Shown: piece by piece, positions 52,638 through 64,000 of the stretch
Position numbering within the stretch: the stretch's first letter is position 1
How the letters are laid out: every line of letters begins with the position of its first letter
From: Aphis gossypii
Taxonomy: Eukaryota; Arthropoda; Insecta; Hemiptera; Aphididae
Reading direction: 5' to 3'
Assembly (NCBI RefSeq): GCF_020184175.1
Contig: NC_065530.1
Location: forward strand, 61,171,260-61,235,259
Length of the DNA stretch: 64,000 nucleotides
Notes under the pieces: generated by a model
Seen by the model: only the letters and a program-made list of their open reading frames with translations
Databases searched by the model: none
What the model was told of the DNA's origin: nothing
Made by a program: the position numbers and the translations under genes

Positions 52638-55600
52638 TTAAAATAACTTATAAGTTTTTTCTTCCGGTTTCAAGCCAAGTAGTTCGCGTAACCTTTTATT
52701 TCGTTTTAATAATAAGGAATTTTCTGTTTTATCAGTAGCATGTAGTTTATTTTTTTATGTTTTATAGTGTCTTTTACCACATTTATCACAAAACATATGG
52801 TTGCTAGAATATCAAAAATGAACATATTAAAGAGTACAAGAAAGCGAAATAGTTAAATTCAGTATAAGTCAACTCAATGTTTTACTAACACATTTTTGGA
52901 TGTTTCGAAACCATTGTGCATTTCCTGAGTCTGTGTGTTTTTATTCCTTTGATATGTAATTTTATTATTGAAAAGTTTCAAAGTTCCATTTTCAATTAAT
53001 GATTTCAAATTGTCTGAATTGGAATCTTCACTATCACTAAATATATGACTTTCCAAAGTCATAAAGTTATTGGTATTAAGATTAGGCTCTACATTTAAGT
53101 TTTTTAAATAATGATTATTTTGAAATTGATTTTGACTTAAATCTTCTTGATTGCTTTTGAAATTTTTCGGTTGTTGATTGATGTTTGATTGTTTTATAAT
53201 ATTATTGGTAAATTTATTTAAATTATATGTTATATAGTCAGAGTAGTTGTTGGCTTTTCTTTTGGTATACCAATCACTTGAATAATTAATAGAATTTTCG
53301 AATTCACCATTTTCTTTCCAAAATGTATCTAATATTCTAAAAATGTATATATTTTATTTATATTATATATGTTTAGAAATAAAAACGTAATACTTAAATT
53401 CAAGCTATGATAAAAAATAACAGAATTACGAGATGTGAAAACTGCTAAATCCACATTCCACAATAACGTTTAAAAGTAAATTAAAGTAACCACTTAAAAA
53501 ATAAATTGCAACTACACGCATCAGCTGATTGACCTGTTATATGTTCGAATCGATTATTAACTAATTATTGTTTGTGTTTCAATCCCATGGGAAATTAGAT
53601 TTCAAACATAGTTTTGTTAAGTTTAATAGATCAAGTTTGAGCAAGTATTTTAGCGATTAATAATGTTTAAATCTCAAAAAAAGTACTGACTTAAGCGTTA
53701 TTTTCCTCTCCGGTTAAAAATAAAAAAAAATAAATAGGAAAACTTTACTTTTTCTGTTTATTTGATATGGCATTGGTATCTGTAAAGTAATTATCTAGTA
53801 AACAGAGCTGACTCTTTATTCTAGGAATTTCATTGATTTTAGACTGATTAGAGCGTGCGTCAATTGAACTTAAGGATGATTCCAATGGGTATCTGTAATA
53901 TTTCACGTCTTCGTCCCAATAGACATGGTTTGAGTTTGACCACATTTTATCATTTATGTCTCTTGAGTCATAACTGTATATAATGATTAATGACAGTATT
54001 CAAATTAACAACTTGTTTATAATTTCTAATGGATATTAATTAGGGTATTGCATTACAAAGTAATAATAAATGTATAATATATATTAATATTGTTATTAAT
54101 ATTATGACGATGATGAATGGTGAGTTGAACAAAATATTAATTTTCACAAAGTAAACTATTACTTAATATAAAAAACATATTTTTTAAAATTTTGTATCTA
54201 ATATGAGTAATTAACTTTGTGTTATAATTTTTTAATTATAATTTACATATTCGTAATAATATAATATACCTAAAACGAGTATTATAAATTATGTCCTTTT
54301 TCTAGCTTTCGGAAATTGAATAATAATACTAGGTAATAAATATACTTTATGTGTATTACATAGTGTATTACTAATTAAGTAATAAACATATTAAATTAAT
54401 AAATTTCAAAATGTATTTTATTAATAGGAACTTAATGACTACCATGGTTCATTAATTACCAGATGTTAGGCTCACAATAATACTAATTGACAACTTCAAT
54501 ATTTATTGCACAATAATTTATATTTTAATAATATATTTTTAATCTCATTTAGTTTATAATAATAAAACATAAAACTACAAATACTATTATTTTTAATTAT
54601 AAATGCAGTTTTTAAATTTGGTATCAATAAAACCTTTTTATTGTTTTTTAAATACGATGTGGTTGGAAAGAATATTGAGACTATTTTAAAGATCTTATAA
54701 AGAAATTAATATTTATAACTGTTTTAAATAGTAAAAATACTTTTTAATATATTATGACATTAAAAATAAGTATAAAATTGTATAGCTGTCGTTTGATTTT
54801 TTACTTTTGGAATACCTATTTACCTACTTAAAGCAGATCTTATTATTTATATTAAAAAAATATAGATAGTAACTTTGATTATAAATAGTATTTATAATCA
54901 ACAGTAATAAATGTAATATGTACAGTGTATACTATTAGTGAAAACAGTAAAATTATTTTATTCGTCTTTGTAACAAAATGTACGTAGTATGTCCGTACCA
55001 TATAATATAATATGTCTAAATTATATTAAAATACTCCCACTATTTATTATTTATTTTCAAGTATTTTTAATAAAAAATATCCATTATTGTACTTCATACT
55101 TATATACGTCTAAACCACTGGTAAAACCAGATTTCAACTGATATCCATTTGGTAAATTATCGTAGTATTCATTTCTTTGTTTTGAAATTGAATTATCCCA
55201 TTTTAGGAATTTGGAAATTTTGTCATTTATATTAATTTGATTGTTCGACGTTAAAATATCAGAGATAGAGAAATCAATATCATTGTTGGCCACACTCAAA
55301 CACGTGTCTTGTGAAATACTTTTTTCTAGTATCTTCCGTTCGATTTCTTTCATTATTAAAGGACATTTTACTCCACTTAAGTTTTTTACCGTCCAAGGTG
55401 TTTTTTCTCTATTGATCCTGTACATTTTTTGATCAGGGTTTTCTAGTTTGGTTTTGGGAGCCATGAAGAGTATTCTATCAAGTTCTGTGTTTTTAGTACC
55501 TCTACATTCTCTATTATAATTCGTCATAATTGTCCTGAATGAATTGTTATGCTGTCCTTAAATTTGTCATCATTCTACTTACAACACATATTTGATAAGT

Positions 55601-55697
55601 ATTAAAAAGCAATATGTGTTTAAAAAAATCGTATAATCAAATGATTAAAATATTTAAAATAATGTTCTTAACAAAATACAACTTACATGGTTGTCAT
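52638..55697 (-). CDS. Six-exon gene, uncharacterised Asn/Ser/Lys-rich protein (~409 aa)
   Basis: Seen: coding segments on the minus strand at 55697-55687, 55534-55100, 53973-53749, 53336-52890, 52803-52778 and 52723-52638. They join in one frame (1,230 nt with stop). Splice sites: donors GTAAGT, GTATGA, GTAAAG, GTTAGT and GTAAAA; acceptors ATTCAG, ATACAG, TTTTAG, TTCTAG and AAACAG. The start is the ATG at 55697, with an in-frame TAA just upstream; an ATG at 55527 would give 403 aa. The protein is polar with no signal peptide or membrane segment. An acidic SDSEDSNSD stretch lies near residue 300. The C-terminus has a CDKC pair followed by a basic Leu-rich helix (LLLKRNKRLREL) and LGLKPEEK. 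Introns 2 and 3 (1,126 and 412 nt) are AT-rich with nothing else recognised. Inferred: a soluble, perhaps nuclear protein; CxxC could bind a metal. I do not recognise the family, and function is unknown. Donors of introns 4 and 5 are the weakest calls; the frame agreement across five junctions is the main support. Confidence 0.72.
52724..52777 (-). other. Optional 54-nt last intron with in-frame TAA
   Basis: The segment begins GTAAAAG and ends AAACAG on the minus strand and is exactly 54 nt. Coding potential is visible on both sides in the same frame: FCDKC before it, and ENSLLLKRNKRLREL after it. If retained, translation runs CDKCGKRHYKT and stops at TAA (52757-52755), giving a shorter protein with a C-C-H-like end. 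If removed, the reading continues 28 residues to TAA at 52640. The pyrimidine tract is poor, so splicing may be inefficient. Stop readthrough is a further alternative. Confidence 0.5.
52778..52803 (-). other. 26-nt microexon of the 52.6-55.7 kb gene
   Basis: The acceptor is strong: a long T/C-rich tract on the minus strand ends in TTCTAG. The exon carries NHMFCDKC plus split codons at each end, and its upstream intron (52889-52804) is 86 nt. Phase fits only if the upstream donor is GTTAGT at 52889. The neighbouring GTAAAA (52885) and GTGTTA (52891) donors would read QPYVL and stop. Confidence 0.55.
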
Positions 55698-56270
55698 GTA
55701 TTACCATCATTAATGAAACGCTGTGTTGATTTCATAAATATTATTATGCAATCAATATTATTTATTATATTTATATAGGTAGAAAATAATATGATAAATT
55801 TCCTTGACATTGTTGTTTCATCTGACCAAACCGTTGTTGTTAATTTTGATGAAAATTTTGGATTAGTTTTTCTTATTTTATAAGCTATATAATACATTTA
55901 TATTATTTTAATTTACAATATCTACTTTAATGAATTGAGATTATTATTATGCGTAATTACTTGACGTTTAGTATACCTATTGCGATGTTTTAATATATTA
56001 ATTTATACAATATACAATATGTATATAAATATATATAATATAATATATTAACACATGATCTTCAATATAAAGTAAAAACGTTCTTATCACAATTCACACA
56101 CTCTTATACATTTTAATCATAATCTAATCTGACCTATTTTTTTTTAATACACAGAAAAAGGGATTTTCGATTATTCACGTTAAGAGCTCGAATAAATGTT
56201 TTCGCATGATGTTATCTTTAGTCGTTTGCGCCTTCGGTTGGGTACATTCAGTTAGACGCTTACACTGTGT

Positions 56271-56275
56271 ACTGA
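56271..56275 (-). promoter_or_regulatory. Possible initiator (TCAGT) upstream of the minus-strand gene
   Basis: TCAGT, the arthropod initiator consensus, occurs on the minus strand in a short GC-richer patch about 570 nt upstream of the gene's ATG. A GTAAGC donor-like site lies 15 nt downstream of it. This would require a non-coding first exon and an intron. It is a weak, positional guess. Confidence 0.15.
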
Positions 56276-57784
56276 CCCATGAAATCCTATCAAAATTGTT
56301 TTGCCAAGATGCGATTTATTACCGGTTTTCAGATGAGTAAAGTCGTTTTACAAAAGATGTTATATATTTTTTGTTTTTTTTTTATTTGTTTGCTTATTTT
56401 CTAAAAACAACACGCTCGGCTAAGGCCCTCTGTAATTTAATCAGAAAATGGCTCCGTCTTATGTCTAAGTATTAGACTCTTGGAGGGCTTTTAAAATTTA
56501 TTAAAAACAAAAGGCGCTTTTAACGGATACACGCCAATATATATATGAGAAGCGTGTAGATGTTTGGTGGTAGAAAGAGAGAGGAGGAATGTGTCTTGTT
56601 TGTTTGATGAATTGGGGTCGTCTATTGTATCGACATGGTAAAGTGCTTTTTTGGATATATTTTGTTTTCCTTGAGGTTTTCCAAATTGCTGAGGTCTTTT
56701 GTCGCTTATATTAACGGTTGCCCTGCTTCTGTCTATACGATGGTAAATCCTTTAACCCTGTCTATCAAACGAAGAGACTACCCAAAAATCACATACAAAT
56801 ATACAATAAATTCATGAAATGTTATCTAATAATACTTATATGTTATTAGATGATCTTACTTTATGGAAATGTCACTAGCTTTAATTAGATAGTTATAAAA
56901 AACAATTTAAGTTTAAATTTAATAATTGGATTTCAATTTAATTTATTAACTCGTCAAGTATATTGTGTACGATGTATAATACTATTAAGTTACTTGATCA
57001 TTAAATATCAATAATAATGCACGATGTATTTGTCAACAATTTGGTTAACAATACATTTAATTGTCTAAACATTTATACAATGAGAAAAAGAAAATGTAGC
57101 TTCCATACATTCCTAAAATATTGTACCTATTTAAGATAGGTAAGTTTGGAGGTTTTTGAGTGCGTTATTATTTTATTTACGTACCGTTACTAACTTAAAC
57201 GGGTAATGTACTATAGCATAATTTTTAGTTTAATAAAGAGTACCCTTATGGCTTTATGACAAGATATCATAATTACATTATTACAATATTACAGTGTTAT
57301 TAATATATTTTTTTCTGATGTATCTTGACTGTTTTTAAGTGCATCTTTTCACTAATATTTTAGAATAACTTAGAAATATTTAAAAATTATAGGTTTATGG
57401 TCTATGTATTTTATCGGAACAAATCATTTTTTGCTTGGTAAAAATGTATAACTCAAATAATTTCATCCTGAATAACAAAATCACCTAAAGATATTTTTGA
57501 AAAGCAATACTCTATAACCAACAATGCATAATTAATAAGTAATAAAACTTTTCAAAATGTAAAAATACATTATACATACGTATGTTCATATAATTAATCA
57601 AAAAAAATTGTATTGTGTATTAAATAAAAAAAAAAAAAACTGATCATTAAAAGTTATCCATTATATGCGATATCTCTCATTTATTTGGGACAGGACTTAT
57701 TTCTTAAGATTTTTCTTTGAGAGTTAACGACAGTGACGATGAAAAATGCCGAACACGTTGACAAAAATAAAGAATCTCGGACGC

Positions 57785-57843
57785 GCCTCCGGCACAAATG
57801 ACCACATATTACATAATTCATAAAAATAAAATGTGCCTTCGGC
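57785..57843. repeat. Imperfect inverted repeat GCCTCCGGCACA / TGTGCCTTCGGC
   Basis: The arms (57785-57796 and 57832-57843) match at 9 of 12 positions and are the only GC-rich words in this AT-rich tract. The sequence around them (57.70-57.96 kb) looks like a short degraded repeat. A similar GCCTTCGG word occurs near 56230. Confidence 0.3.
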
Positions 57844-58400
57844 TTTGTCCCGAGTATACTATATATTCAAGCTGATGTTATGTGTATATATACATTTTCC
57901 TCTAGCGACCTGAATGACCCAAAACTGTATGACGTTTTTATGAAAAACGACGTTCCATTGAAAATATTAAAATTGTAGAAGGTAAAATTACTTCGATATA
58001 TTTTATCAGATACCTAACTCTGACTTTCTGTTTTTGAGGTTTCTTCAGAGGATACTACACTATTGTTTTGATTTTATTTTTTTTAAAAAAAAATACATTT
58101 TTACGGTCAAATAACAAATGTTGTTATGTCATAGAAACATTATTTTAAACAATAATTTATTGCATACGAAGAATACTCTGTATAATATATAGTTATTATC
58201 ATCATAACGTAAACAAAATATATTCAATAACCGGTATGATTTATATATTTATAATAACTAATCCATTTACGGTAATAGGTACGTACATAAAATATTTTCA
58301 TAAAGATATAAAAATAGTTCTATCCGATAAATTTAGTTAAGTGGTATGGGGCTTTTAGTATTCAGTTTTTATTCTGTATACAAACACAATGCTGTAAACT

Positions 58401-60083
58401 ATATTATAGTCACTGCACATACAGTTGGTGAATTATATTGTATACGATTTTTCTCGTAGACAAATTTCCGGCCGGCCAACTCGGACTATGGCCGTTACAA
58501 ACAAATTTATTTTCTCGTATTTCATTCGATATTATATTATACAAAAATACACACACGCGCGTCGTAATATATATAATACGTTTGAAAGTCTCAAAAAACT
58601 TGTTATACAGCGAATAAGACAAATCTGGATGACGTGCCCGGTATTATTTATGATGGGCTGTAAAACAAAGGGACACGCCTGGACACGGTTCCTCTCTCTG
58701 ACCGGAATTTCGGCCATTACTCTCCATCGCCTTTGCTCTATATCTCTCTTCCTCTCTCTCGCACGCGCCCTTATATCATCGTATACGCGTGTCCCTCTTA
58801 CATACGATATACCAACAGCCGTCACACTATTATGAACTATGCCCGTACTAGCATAAAAACATTCGGCTCGTCCACTTAAGTTTATTTGTTTTTTCATCTC
58901 TCCGCCACCAGTTTCGGTCGTGCCGATTTCCTCGTCCCGAAAAATCCGACTGCGTTTATCATTACTGCTATTATACCCCGCATAATATGTATATATACAC
59001 GCTCGTCTATGCGTATACTTGTGCGGTGGTATACGATCTTTTGGGTTTACGACTTGTATACAACGGCATTATATGAACGGTGATGTCGGCCGTCCTCTGT
59101 ACACAGCCGCCGCCGCCGCCGTGGAATCCTTTCATATCGCAGAAGCTTTTAACCTAACAACCGTATATTTGCTCAATAACAATATTTCAATGCGAAACAC
59201 ATCAAAACGTCAAGCTACCGAGTTATAAGAGCTCTCGCAATATTATAGTAATCGAACCGAACGCGCATTGTGTACGGCGATAGATCGTCAAAAAAAAATA
59301 ATCTTATTATACGCGCTCAATACATTTACAAATATGGTACACTATAAACTTTAGTAGTGTATAAAGCACGGTGCACGTTCACTACAGCAAATGTTATTAT
59401 GTTTATTATTATTTTTATGTTTTGATTTTACAGAAATAAAATTGTACTTATTATTATTCACCTTACATTTTGAATCATTTATTCAGACACATAAAATAGA
59501 GATGTACATTGCAGTTCCTATTTATAAAATACTATATAAACAATCATTAAAATTATCATGAATTTTTTATACGGCTTAAACTATCTCGATGATTATGGTT
59601 AAGTAAGGACACGACGTGATGTGTTATTGAAATTCTAGAGGTAATCGCTCATCTGGAAACTAGCAATGAAGCAGCTTGAAAATAATAATGATTATTGAAA
59701 TAATAATAAAAAAAAAAGACCCGAAATATCGTTATTATTTGTTCATAATTTCGCAATACCTGTTTATAGCGACAAGCAAAATGCGATTTGTACAATTATG
59801 TGACATTATATGTATTTTGAAATAAAAATCTCACCGGATCTAAGACATGATTTTTAACGAACGGTCTTATTAAAAATAAAAAAGCGAACCTCGTATTTCC
59901 TCCACAGTAAATGTTGTAATAAAGTAGATAATATATACGCGAGAGGTTAGGTATATATACAACCTCTACGTCAATACCGTTGAAATTCGAATAATGCAAA
60001 TGTTTATGGAGTCGTAACGACACGAAGAGGACGAGTCCAATTACAGAGTATATTATTATAATATTATTATACGGTTTATATAC
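58401..60083. other. CpG-rich block (to 59.3 kb), then AT-rich
   Basis: Pyrimidine-rich CTCTCTTCCTCTCTCTCGCACGCG-like sequence near 58740 and a GCCGCCGCCGCCG run near 59105. Frames on both strands (136 and 121 codons) overlap and are treated as chance. Confidence 0.4.
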
Positions 60084-60245
60084 GTAAGTCCTGTCGTCGT
60101 CCTGGGCGGAGGACGGAAAATCGGCCGCGTACGCTTCCTCGTCACCCGCACCCGCACACCCATCGCACTGGTGGCGCGATGAAAATCGTCGTTGATACCA
60201 TCGCAGGACCGTATACGCGATGCACAACGACAGAAGGGCGGGCAT
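60084..60245 (-). CDS. Candidate first coding exon (54 codons), minus strand
   Basis: Seen: ATG at 60245 in a very good context (AACACCATGC). It opens 54 codons of GC-rich sequence, beginning MPALLSLCIAYTVLRW and ending DDDRTY before a GTATAT donor-like site (60083). A TCAGT initiator lies about 130 nt upstream. The N-terminal run of about 14 hydrophobic residues followed by Arg residues could be a signal anchor. The frame stays open past the donor to 59796 (149 aa), but that part is AT-driven, with YNNIIIIYS-like runs. The donor is weak, and no partner exon was found between here and the next minus-strand gene at 55.7 kb. I do not recognise a family. It could be a chance frame in a CpG-rich block. 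Confidence 0.3.
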
Positions 60246-60374
60246 GGTGTTACGCCGTTATTTCCGGTATATTTATATTCAATTAAAAAACGAAAAATTT
60301 CGCCGCTCGTAATTGTTATATTGTTAATGCCTTGTTATTCGTTTATTATTACCGCAGTTGACGTGTCGAGCTGA

Positions 60375-60379
60375 ACTGA
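60375..60379 (-). promoter_or_regulatory. Initiator-like TCAGT upstream of the 60.2 kb ATG
   Basis: TCAGT on the minus strand lies in CpG-containing sequence 130 nt 5' of the ATG at 60245. No TATA box is placed at -30. The motif is short, and the call depends on the candidate exon being real. Confidence 0.2.
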
Positions 60380-60419
60380 CGAACAAACCACTCTGAGCGG
60401 TTTCCGCGAGATAACGATA

Positions 60420-61000
60420 TCGTAACAACAATAATAATAATTATTAGTATTATTATAATATAGTCGCATATTTTCCTGGTATACACCTTTATACTATTAT
60501 CATTATTATAACGACTTGCACCGACTTCGGGGAAAAGAAAAATTACAATATAATGTACATTATTTGGGAATTATAAATGTATATAGTATATATAATTATA
60601 AAATATATTTTGTATATGACATAATATTATGTAATGCTACTGTCACGATGGTGTTTATTATTATATAGTCTCTGCGGAGAATTGTATTTTTATATTTGAC
60701 TGTAATTATATTATTTTTTTTTTATTATTCTGCCAACAACCAGCTTGCCATGATACCTGTGTACGTTTCGTCGGAGCGCCGTCTCCTCCGCCCAGTACTT
60801 AGCAGGATGCGCGACAAGTACCTTTGTCGTACCCCTTAGGATAAAAGCCAAACAACAATTATTATTATCATTTGCAACGACGTCCACGGTAATAATATTA
60901 ACCTTTGCGGACGTCTGTGCCGTGTCCCGGAAAATCACGAACAAGCAAAACACCTGTTTTCTCAGATCACCGTACAATTTAATATTATTATTGCCATCAG
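60420..61000. other. AT-rich, then GC-richer patch 60.72-60.99 kb
   Basis: The patch has an 88-codon minus frame (MYGDLRKQVFCLFV...) and a 29-codon plus frame (MIPVYVSSERRLLRP...). Neither has decisive support. Confidence 0.3.
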
Positions 61001-64000
61001 CTCCAATAACATACTCTTTTCTACATTATGCCATTTAAAATGATATACTTAATATTACACAATTGGTTATAAATAATATTTATAATCAATGATTATTCGT
61101 ATTGAATAATAATTTAATTTTGTTTTTATATGGCATTTTAAATATTTTGCTCGTAAAATGGTACGCGCCACGACATCTGTCGGACGAAGTTTGGTGTTTA
61201 GCCAAAACGTTTTATACAGAAACGCGAACAGCAAATAGATTGCCGATTGTTAATGTTATTAATATTACACGCTATTACAACGATTTATTTTTTCATTCAT
61301 CTCAAATGCAAATTAAACCATTTATATTAAATGCAATATAAATAGAAATCATCACTATTGACTGTTCTGCAAAGCGGAACGCATAGTTTAGTATTATTAT
61401 TACAGAACTATAATTAATAGTATGGATACATTCATTACACTCCACATAAATACCATAATAGTATAATACAATGTATTCTATAACGTTAAAAATGTTAAAA
61501 AGTATATTATTTAATTAAAACGAGAAAAACACTAATAATTCAATTTAATTTTAACAAAGCATTCTTAGAATATTTAATATATTAAATGGCAATATAATCC
61601 TTTATAATAATATCGATAACATTATTTTTACATTATGTAACAGAAACTGACAATAAATATGCATTAAGCGGTAACTAAAAGTATTAATATTTAAATTATG
61701 CTTAATGTATAAATCTCACAATAGTGGTTAACAAAAAAAAAAAGACTAACTATAACAGTGTTCCATATTATAATCCAAAAACTATTATTGTCAATTTTTT
61801 AAACATCAAGTAATATTTTACTACTATTTCAGAATTTTGGTTTAAAATATCAATTTTAAATACCAAGTTCAGTTTAATAAAACATACATTCAAATTGTTA
61901 ATTTCTAAGGTTTCGGCTTTCATGAAATTAATTGCTTTGAGGAAATTATTCAAATTATAATAACTTTAGATATTTAATACGACCTTTTCACGAAGAAATG
62001 GTATACTATATTAAGCTCCCACGCGCAATGTCCACGTTTACTGTAAATAATTCAACAGAACAACCATAGTACATAATTTGTACTGATACATAATCTGTGT
62101 ATTTTAAAAGGTTTGAGATTAATAAATTATTTATGTTGCTTAAATTTATTTATAAACATTAAAAAAAAACATAATCATTTATGAATTAATTTGGTTTATT
62201 GATAAATTAAGTTATTATTCAATTCAAACTCAATTTAATCACTATTCATCAACGAAAAATACTTTTATGATAAACTTATTAACGTTTAAAAACATTAAAT
62301 TTATAATGTTTAAAATTTATAAATTTCAATAAATTATGAATACATTATATTTATTTTACTTAAATCTAATATATTCAATCTAATAGCTTAAAAATTACTT
62401 AAAATATAATTTACAATTATCTATAAAATAAATTTTTATCATCTGTGTAATGAATTGATATTACAATATTTTAATCAATTTTTAATAATATTGAGTTTAA
62501 ATGTATATTGCACATTATTATACAATTATATTTTATTTATTATTTTATTAAAATTAATAATTTAATTTTTTTTTATTAAAACAAAATCCTAGTCTACTAT
62601 AGCCATTGGACTAACACTATTAAAGTTAGTATGCTGACTTAGATTAGATTTTGTTTATTAGTATTGAATAAAATATAAATGTATTTTATGTAAATAACTA
62701 AGTACACCTTTTATACTTAAACTTTAAGCGTATTGAACAGTCTATCGTTTTTAATTAATTATATAATATATTCTTGTATTTTATACATAATATATATGTA
62801 TATATCATACATAAATTCATAGATTATATTCGTTATGACTTATTAATATTTTTATTAAATGATTTTATATTATTTTTTGATTTTTTCGGAGGTTAGATTA
62901 GTGAATTGGTCTTCCCATTATAAATTAAAACCTTGGTAAAATAAATTTAAATTATTAATTGTAGATATTAAATCAATATTCAGTGTCGAATCGTAGGTTC
63001 GGTTTTTGGCGTTATTAATAAGCTTTCGGAATAAAAAAATATATATTTAATCAAACTTAAAATAAAAATTTTAAACTTCTTTAAACATTGATTAACCATT
63101 GTTTTTTAAACATAACAGTATATCTTGTATAGTGAAAAAATAATAGTTTGTCTGGATAATAAATTATAATACAATAGTTAGAAAACAATATAATGACAAT
63201 CAAGAGCCTAGAAATTTTAAACAGATATCACGTGTTTGTGAACATGAATGCAGTTTATTTTGCATAACTAAGACGCCGTGTCAGAATTTTATAAGATAAT
63301 ATTTTATACCTAGTAAGTTTATTAAACTAAATTTACTAAATGATTTATTATTTTAATATGTATCTACTAAATAACTGCCATTAAAAAATTGAATGTATAT
63401 CATATTAAAGGGATGCAATATTGTCCTATCTTTCAAACCAGTTATCACTATTTAAATAACGAGCAATTTTTTGATCTTCTCTTTGTGATAATTAGATTAA
63501 ATTGTATACACATAGTTAGTCTTGATGTCACATTAATAAAATTTTTTATCTATGTTAATTGTGGTTTCATTTTAAGTATTTTAAATTATACCATAACCAT
63601 AACACCTAAAAACAACTCAGTCAATTATATTTTCCCATTCATAAATTATTAATTACACTCGTATCTTCGAATAACACAATTTTCATTATTTGATAAGTTA
63701 TTTAATAATTTGTATCGTAGAGTTTAGCCAAATATTGGATATGTTATACAAAGAACAATTAATTAATTATATAAGATATACATTAATATTCATAATAAAA
63801 TTACGAGTATAAAATGAATATCAACACAAATATGCAAACCTAAAATTTGAATCTCAAATATTTTATTCAAAATTAGAGCAAATGACAGGATGGCCGAGAG
63901 AATTTATATGGTATGCTTATTAGTTACCTATTATAATAATATAATGTAATTTTGATGAGATAGTGATCGATGAATCTATAAAACATACAATGAGACTAAA
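61001..64000. other. AT-rich tract, no gene seen
   Basis: One slightly GC-richer spot at 61.15-61.28 kb; otherwise very AT-rich with stop-dense frames and no recognisable repeat. Confidence 0.6.

Larger units (their letters stand above)
55698..58400. other. AT-rich tract with GC-richer pieces at 56.16-56.34, 56.41-56.80 and 57.70-57.96 kb
   Basis: The 56.4-56.8 kb piece carries GGCTAAGGCCCTCTG and a 60-codon frame (MVKCFFGYILFSL...), and could be an old retroelement fragment or transcribed sequence. No ends or domains were identified. Confidence 0.35.

Noticed and set aside
55241..55432. Plus-strand frame inside the minus-strand gene
   Set aside because: Shadow of the second coding exon of the well-supported gene on the opposite strand.
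55580..55590. Alternative 48-nt intron using the GTAAGT at 55586
   Set aside because: Too short for typical insect introns, and the donor at 55686 gives an in-frame start with an intron of normal size.
58425..58897. Overlapping 136- and 121-codon frames on opposite strands
   Set aside because: Both lie in a stop-poor CpG/pyrimidine-rich block and neither has a recognisable motif.

Overview
This looks like a eukaryotic, probably insect, nuclear genome window. The best guess is an aphid or a related hemipteran. The reasons are the very AT-rich background full of TAATAATAT and TAGGTACCTAT-like words, the short GT-AG introns, the AATAAA signal, and small TA-flanked pogo-type and hAT-type MITEs. 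This identification rests on sequence style and is an inference. Nothing bacterial, no CRISPR array, and no rRNA or tRNA gene was recognised by eye.

Only one protein-coding gene can be built with confidence. It lies on the minus strand between about 55.70 and 52.59 kb. Six coding segments join in phase at GT-AG introns and give a polar, Asn/Ser/Lys-rich protein of about 409 residues, ending in a CxxC motif and a basic leucine-rich helix, with a poly(A) signal just downstream of the stop. I do not recognise the family. Its last intron (54 nt, a multiple of three, with an in-frame TAA) can switch between two C-termini.

The rest is a gene desert with a clear mosaic. AT-rich tracts of 0.5-3 kb alternate with CpG-rich blocks of 0.3-1.3 kb, at about 3.3-4.0, 6.4-7.3, 17.1-17.9, 18.3-19.5, 21.7-23.2, 28.2-28.9, 29.2-30.1, 32.0-32.7, 34.0-35.3, 36.0-36.8, 40.6-41.7, 43.0-44.3, 47.7-48.3, 49.1-49.7, 50.5-51.3, 58.4-59.3, 60.1-60.4 and 60.7-61.0 kb. 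These blocks could be promoters, alternative first exons or regulatory modules. Three of them (34.5, 36.1 and 60.2 kb) hold an ATG-to-GT segment on the minus strand with the layout of a first coding exon, but no downstream exon could be paired with any of them, so they stay low-confidence. Most other open frames are chance frames of the CpG-rich blocks.

Repeats seen: one pogo/Tigger-like MITE (38.18 kb), one degraded hAT-like MITE (26.97 kb), several fragments that read like old transposon debris, strong small hairpins (8.55, 16.91 and 51.42 kb), and microsatellites and homopolymers including G14 and C14 runs.
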